A stretch of 10,463 bases of DNA from the NCBI GenBank assembly GCA_021414185.1, contig JAIOOZ010000014.1, positions 1-10,463 of the forward strand, written 5' to 3'. Position numbers and translations under genes: made by a program. Shown here piece by piece: positions 7,392 to 10,463 of the stretch (within the stretch, counting starts at the first letter, position 1; every line of letters begins with the position of its first letter). The notes below the pieces were generated by a model, which saw only the letters and a list, made by a program, of their open reading frames with translations, did no database searches and was not told the origin of the DNA. The DNA is from Betaproteobacteria bacterium. GTDB lineage: Bacteria; Pseudomonadota; Gammaproteobacteria; Burkholderiales; SG8-41.

Positions 7392-7597
7392 AGAGGATTC
7401 CTTTTTCTAAATCTTTAAAGCATTTGCCACAGAGGGCATTCTGTTTAATACCCCCTTGAGGGGTACAGAGAACACAGAGGAAGAGAAAATAAAAACAAAA
7501 GAAAAGTCTGTTCAATTTATAAATACATCAATCGAATCGGCTGATATCCACGATATTGACTGGTTTTTCTCTGTGCCCTCTGTGTCCTCTGTGGCTA
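7385..7597. repeat. Inverted arrays of a 9-bp CACAGAG repeat between the SDR and dehydrogenase genes
   Basis: The roughly 200-base gap holds no gene. At its right end a 29-bp arm (7569-7597) is three copies of CTCTGTGNN ending in GGCTA. On the left, copies run the opposite way: TAGCCACAGAG (7385-7395), GCCACAGAG (7426-7434), and CAGAG plus AACACAGAG (7466-7479). The GGCA at 7435-7438 and the CAGAG at 7466-7470 would join into one regular 9-mer if the 27 bases between them were removed. That interval contains the hairpin TACCCC/GGGGTA (7449-7465). The centre (about 7480-7565) is strikingly AT-rich for this GC-rich window. The arms can form one long imperfect hairpin. The same element occurs at 8596-8699. 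Confidence 0.75.
7399..7403 (-). promoter_or_regulatory. Ribosome binding site supporting the GTG start of the SDR gene
   Basis: AAGGA read on the minus strand (7403 down to 7399) is followed by 7 bases and then GTG at 7391-7389. The downstream ATG at 7370 lacks any comparable site, so this motif decides the start. The GTG itself lies inside a CTCTGTGGCTA repeat copy (7385-7395). Confidence 0.5.
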
Positions 7598-8565
7598 ATC
7601 TTTAAGTAGTTGGCCTGCGATGATGTTGCGCTGTATTTCGGATGTGCCTTCGTAAATGCGCACGATGCGCGCGTCGCGGTAGGTGGTTTCGATGCCGGCT
7701 TCTCGCATATAGCCCATGCCGCCGTGGATCTGCACCGCAGCGTCGACGACTTTGCCTAGAGCTTCGGTCGCGTAGAGTTTCGCCATCGCGGCTTCCAGCG
7801 TCCCGCGCTCGCCACGCATCAGCGTGTCTATGCCGCGCTGGGTGAGCAAACGGGCGGCATCGCGCTGCACCGCCATGTCGGCAAGCATCCACTGCCGAGC
7901 ATGTTTTCCGCGGGCACTTCGCAATCCTGCATCACGACCGGCGCCGTCGTGCAGCCGTGCATGCCCATCTTCAGTTCGTTTTTTCCGACCGACAGCCCTT
8001 TGAAGCCGCGTTCGAGGATGAACGCTGAAATGCCCTTCACGCCCTTGCTCTTGTCGGTGACCGCCATCATGGTGAAGACGCTCGCCACCGGCGCGTTGGT
8101 GATGTAGATCTTCTCGCCGTTCAATACATAGCGGTCGCCTTTTTTCACCGCGGTGGTCCGCATCGCCGCGGGGTCAGAGCCGGCCTCGGCTTCGGTGAGT
8201 GCAAAACAACCCACCCATTCGCCGGCCGCCATGCGCGGCAAGTATTTTTTCTTTTGCGCTTCATTGCCAAGCGCCGTGATGCCGGTCGTGCTGATGCCGG
8301 TGTGGTTGCCGATGAGCGTCGCAAACCCGTAATTGGTTGACCCCATGACTTCTTCGATCGCGCACTTGCCCGCAAGATCGAGCCCGATGCCGCCGTACTG
8401 CTCGGGGATGGTGAGACCGAAGAGTCCCAACTCGCGCGTTTTCTGTAAGAGATCGTCGGGAATCGCGTCGTTCTCCTCGATCCAGCGCGAGCGCGGCTCG
8501 ACTTCCTTCAGCAGAAAACGCCGCACTTCGTCGCAGAGTTGGGTGACTTCAGTTGAGGTTTGCAT
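7595..8565 (-). pseudogene. Acyl-CoA dehydrogenase with internal deletion and frameshift
   Basis: A FAD-dependent acyl-CoA dehydrogenase (the class that forms the alpha-beta double bond of acyl-CoA), broken in the middle. The first frame (8565 to about 7894) has the N-terminal helical domain with LFGLTIPEQYGGIGLDL, the middle-domain signature CFALTEAEAGSDPAAMRT, and continues to VPAENMLG. The second frame starts at QWMLADMAVQRDAARLL and runs to AVQIHGGMGYM and RDARIVRIYEGTSEIQRN, where the Glu of YEGTSE is the usual catalytic base. Compared with human SCAD from memory, about 55 residues between LG and QWMLADM are missing, including the usual GRIGIA helix region. The lost length must be 3n+1 bases, near 166; restoring it would give about 378 residues, normal for the family. 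The start is ATG 8565 with AGGA 6 bases upstream. The stop TAG is the outer end of a repeat arm. It follows the acyl-CoA synthetase gene in the same direction. Confidence 0.87.
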
Positions 8566-8595
8566 GGGTGATCCTAAATGCAAAAACGAAAATCA

Positions 8596-8699
8596 TAGCC
8601 ACAGAGAACACAGAGTTCACAGAGGAAAAACAAACCGGAACCATGCGATTGATTCCTGATTTTCGCATTTCTCTGTGTTCTCTGTGCCCTCTGTGGCTA
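8596..8699. repeat. Inverted pair of 29-bp CACAGAG arrays between the dehydrogenase and synthetase genes
   Basis: The left arm (8596-8624) is TAGCCACAGAG, AACACAGAG, TTCACAGAG. The right arm (8671-8699) is CTCTGTGTT, CTCTGTGCC, CTCTGTGGCTA. The arms are inverted copies that differ only in the two variable bases of each 9-bp unit, and they enclose 46 bases. The loop has its own small inverted repeat, ATGCGA (8643-8648) and TCGCAT (8663-8668). The element is related to the one at 7385-7597. It occupies almost the whole gap between the synthetase and the dehydrogenase and supplies the synthetase stop codon. No transposase is present, so a non-autonomous or REP-like repeat is the most likely nature. 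Confidence 0.8.
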
Positions 8700-10463
8700 A
8701 TGTTTTTGAAGTGGCTTGATCAAAGCATCGCCCGCTTTCACGCCCTTGCCTTTTGCAAATACGAACAGCGGATTGATATCGAGTTCGGCCACGTGGTCCT
8801 TGAGGTCGATCGCGAGCGCCGAGAGACGCACGATAGCATCCGCCAGCGCATCGATGTCGGCGGGCGGAGCGCCGCGCGCGCCGGTCAGGACTGCGTAACC
8901 CTTGATTTCGGCGATCATTTCCAGCGCGCCCGCCTTGGTAACCGGCGCGATGCGGAACGCAACGTCTTTCAGCACTTCGGCGAATATGCCGCCCAGCCCG
9001 AACATTATCGCCGGCCCGAACAGCTTGTCGTTGGTGACGCCGAGGATGGCCTCAATGCCGCCGCTCACCATTTCCGTCACCAGCACGCCGTCGATGCGCG
9101 CGCCGGCCTTGTAAGCCTGCGCATTCCGCAGGATCTCGTCATAGGCCGCAGCGACCTGGACGTCGGAGGCGAGGTCGAGCCGCACGCCCTGCGCCTCCGT
9201 CTTATGCGAGATGTCGGGCGATTGCACCTTGAGCGCAACGGGATAACCAATGCGCCGCGCTATGGTGATCGCCTGTTCGCGGGTGGTCGCAAGTTCTTCC
9301 TGCGTAATACCGATGCCGTATTGAGCAAGCACCTGCTTGGCGGCGAATTCGGCAACATCGTCTTTTTTGCCCGCCAGCATTTTGCGCGCCTCTGCGCTCG
9401 AAATGACGGACACCTCTTCGGCACGCAATGCTTCGGCGCGGCGCAAAGCTTCCGCATACCAGGACAGCGCCGACAGCGCGCGCCCGCAGCGCACCGGCGA
9501 TTTGTAATGCGGGATCTTTCCCGCGTCCAGCATGCCGTAGGCTTCGACCGCAACGGAATCGCGCGCGCTCCACGTCAGAAAAATCGGCTTGTCGGTGTTT
9601 CTTGCGACCGCGGCAATTTCTTTCGCGACGCTTGCCGCGAGATCGCCCATCAATGAGGCATTGATCATGGCGATCGAATCGACGTTCGGATCGTCGAGCA
9701 CTGCGTGCAGCGTGCGACTGATCATGGTGAGATCGCTGAATATCGCCGCCGTCACGTCGACTGGATTGATGAGCGAGCCGAACGACGGCACGATGGCGCG
9801 CAGCTTCTCGGTGGTGGTGGCGGTGAGTTGCGGCAATTGCATGCCGCGGCTCACGCATTCGTCGGTCATCAGGATGCCGGCGCCGCCGGATATGGTGATG
9901 ATCGCAACGCGGTTGCCCTTCGGCAGCTTGCCGCACTGAAAGGCGCGGCTGTAATCGACCACGTCCTGGATGTCGTCGACCTGGATGATGCCGGCCTGGC
10001 GGAACGCCGCCTTGTAGAGTGCCGTCGCGCCGCCGAGATTCGCGGTGTGCGAAGCCGCTGCTTTCTGCCCCTGCTCGGTATTGCCGACTTTCCACACGAA
10101 GATCGGTTTCTTTTTGGCGAGCGCGCGGTTGCCGGTTTCGATCAGGCGGTGCGCGTCTTTCAGGCCTTCGATATAGCCGGCGATGATATCGGTGTCGGGA
10201 TCGTCGATGAAATAGTTGATGAAGTCGAGCGAGCTCACGCCGATTTCGTTACCGGTCGTCACCATCTGGCGAAAATCGACGCCGCCGTCGAGCGCGGCGA
10301 GGTTCATCACTGAAAAACCGAAGCCGCCGCTTTGCGACACCATGCTGACGCGGCCGGGCTCGTAGTCCGCGCCGAAAATCGAACCGAAGCCCGCATACAC
10401 GCGGCCGGCGGGATTGATCATGCCCTGGCAGTTGGGGCCGATGATGCCGATATTGAATTCGGC
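8697..10463 (-). CDS. NDP-forming acyl-CoA synthetase (acetate-CoA ligase ADP-forming type), 5' end outside the window
   Basis: An open frame of 588 codons plus stop runs off the right edge, so the start and about 100 N-terminal residues of the CoA-binding domain are missing. The first visible residues, NIGIIGPNCQGMINP, are the conserved end of that domain. The Met in this motif is not the true start. Next come SMVSQSGGFGF and the succinyl-CoA-ligase-like domain with AAASHTANLGG, whose His (about residue 139 of the visible part) matches the phosphohistidine of ADP-forming acetyl-CoA synthetases. VAIITISGGAGILMTDEC and PSFGSLINPVDVT follow. From about residue 365 an ATP-grasp domain is seen: YPVALKVQSPDISHKTEAQGV, EMVSGGIEAILGV, FGPAIMFGLGGIFAEVL and ELDINPLFVF. 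The enzyme would convert an acid, CoA and a nucleoside triphosphate to acyl-CoA. No acetyltransferase (GNAT) domain is visible at the C-terminus, unlike Pat-type proteins. The substrate is unknown. It is the upstream gene of a set with the dehydrogenase and SDR. Confidence 0.93.
   Translation of the reverse strand, partial: AEFNIGIIGPNCQGMINPAGRVYAGFGSIFGADYEPGRVSMVSQSGGFGFSVMNLAALDGGVDFRQMVTTGNEIGVSSLDFINYFIDDPDTDIIAGYIEGLKDAHRLIETGNRALAKKKPIFVWKVGNTEQGQKAAASHTANLGGATALYKAAFRQAGIIQVDDIQDVVDYSRAFQCGKLPKGNRVAIITISGGAGILMTDECVSRGMQLPQLTATTTEKLRAIVPSFGSLINPVDVTAAIFSDLTMISRTLHAVLDDPNVDSIAMINASLMGDLAASVAKEIAAVARNTDKPIFLTWSARDSVAVEAYGMLDAGKIPHYKSPVRCGRALSALSWYAEALRRAEALRAEEVSVISSAEARKMLAGKKDDVAEFAAKQVLAQYGIGITQEELATTREQAITIARRIGYPVALKVQSPDISHKTEAQGVRLDLASDVQVAAAYDEILRNAQAYKAGARIDGVLVTEMVSGGIEAILGVTNDKLFGPAIMFGLGGIFAEVLKDVAFRIAPVTKAGALEMIAEIKGYAVLTGARGAPPADIDALADAIVRLSALAIDLKDHVAELDINPLFVFAKGKGVKAGDALIKPLQKH

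Noticed and set aside
8581..8583. TTG at 8583 as the start of the acyl-CoA dehydrogenase
   Set aside because: The ATG at 8565 has AGGA 6 bases upstream, and that AGGA lies within the extra codons a TTG start would add.
7385..8699. CACAGAG arrays as a possible CRISPR array
   Set aside because: The unit is only 9 bases with 2 variable bases, the arrays are inverted pairs, and there are no spacers of CRISPR length or cas genes.
8553..9656. Plus-strand open frame (367 codons) opposite the acyl-CoA synthetase
   Set aside because: It crosses the CACAGAG repeat element and then runs antisense to a conserved enzyme; no family features are visible.

Overview
The window is GC-rich, densely coded DNA, most likely from an environmental betaproteobacterium (Burkholderiales or Nitrosomonadales type). 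This placement is inference. It rests on an MdtABC-type RND efflux operon, an orphan Bug/TctC-type periplasmic binding protein (a family greatly expanded in that group) and abundant short palindromic repeats between genes.

Layout. (a) 1-5235, minus strand: an efflux operon read mdtA (3754-5235), mdtB (366-3491), mdtC (1-369, cut by the window edge). mdtB and mdtC overlap by 4 bases. mdtA and mdtB are separated by 262 bases that hold a nested palindromic element. MdtA carries an unusual C-terminal tail of about 108 residues rich in Lys, Gly, Ser and Asp. (b) 5236-5445: divergent promoter region with a perfect 11-bp inverted repeat. (c) 5446-6420, plus strand: a Bug-family solute-binding protein. 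(d) 6433-6544: a composite palindromic element between convergent genes. (e) 6562-10463, minus strand: a co-directional acyl-CoA gene set read NDP-forming acyl-CoA synthetase (5' end outside the window), acyl-CoA dehydrogenase, SDR oxidoreductase.

The most notable region is (e). The SDR frame is broken by an exact 53-bp tandem duplication, and removing one copy restores a 258-codon gene. The neighbouring acyl-CoA dehydrogenase is broken by an internal deletion of about 55 codons that also shifts the frame. Both intergenic gaps in this operon hold inverted arrays of a 9-bp periodic repeat (core CACAGAG). The stop codons of both the synthetase and the dehydrogenase are the outer TAG of such an array. 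Either the pathway is decaying, or the assembly has errors here; reads would decide.

Functionally, the efflux operon would form an inner-membrane RND pump with its periplasmic adaptor. The Bug protein would bind a carboxylate-type solute. The acyl-CoA genes would activate an acid to its CoA thioester and oxidise it. I see no rRNA, tRNA, CRISPR array, transposase, phage gene or clearly new multi-gene system.
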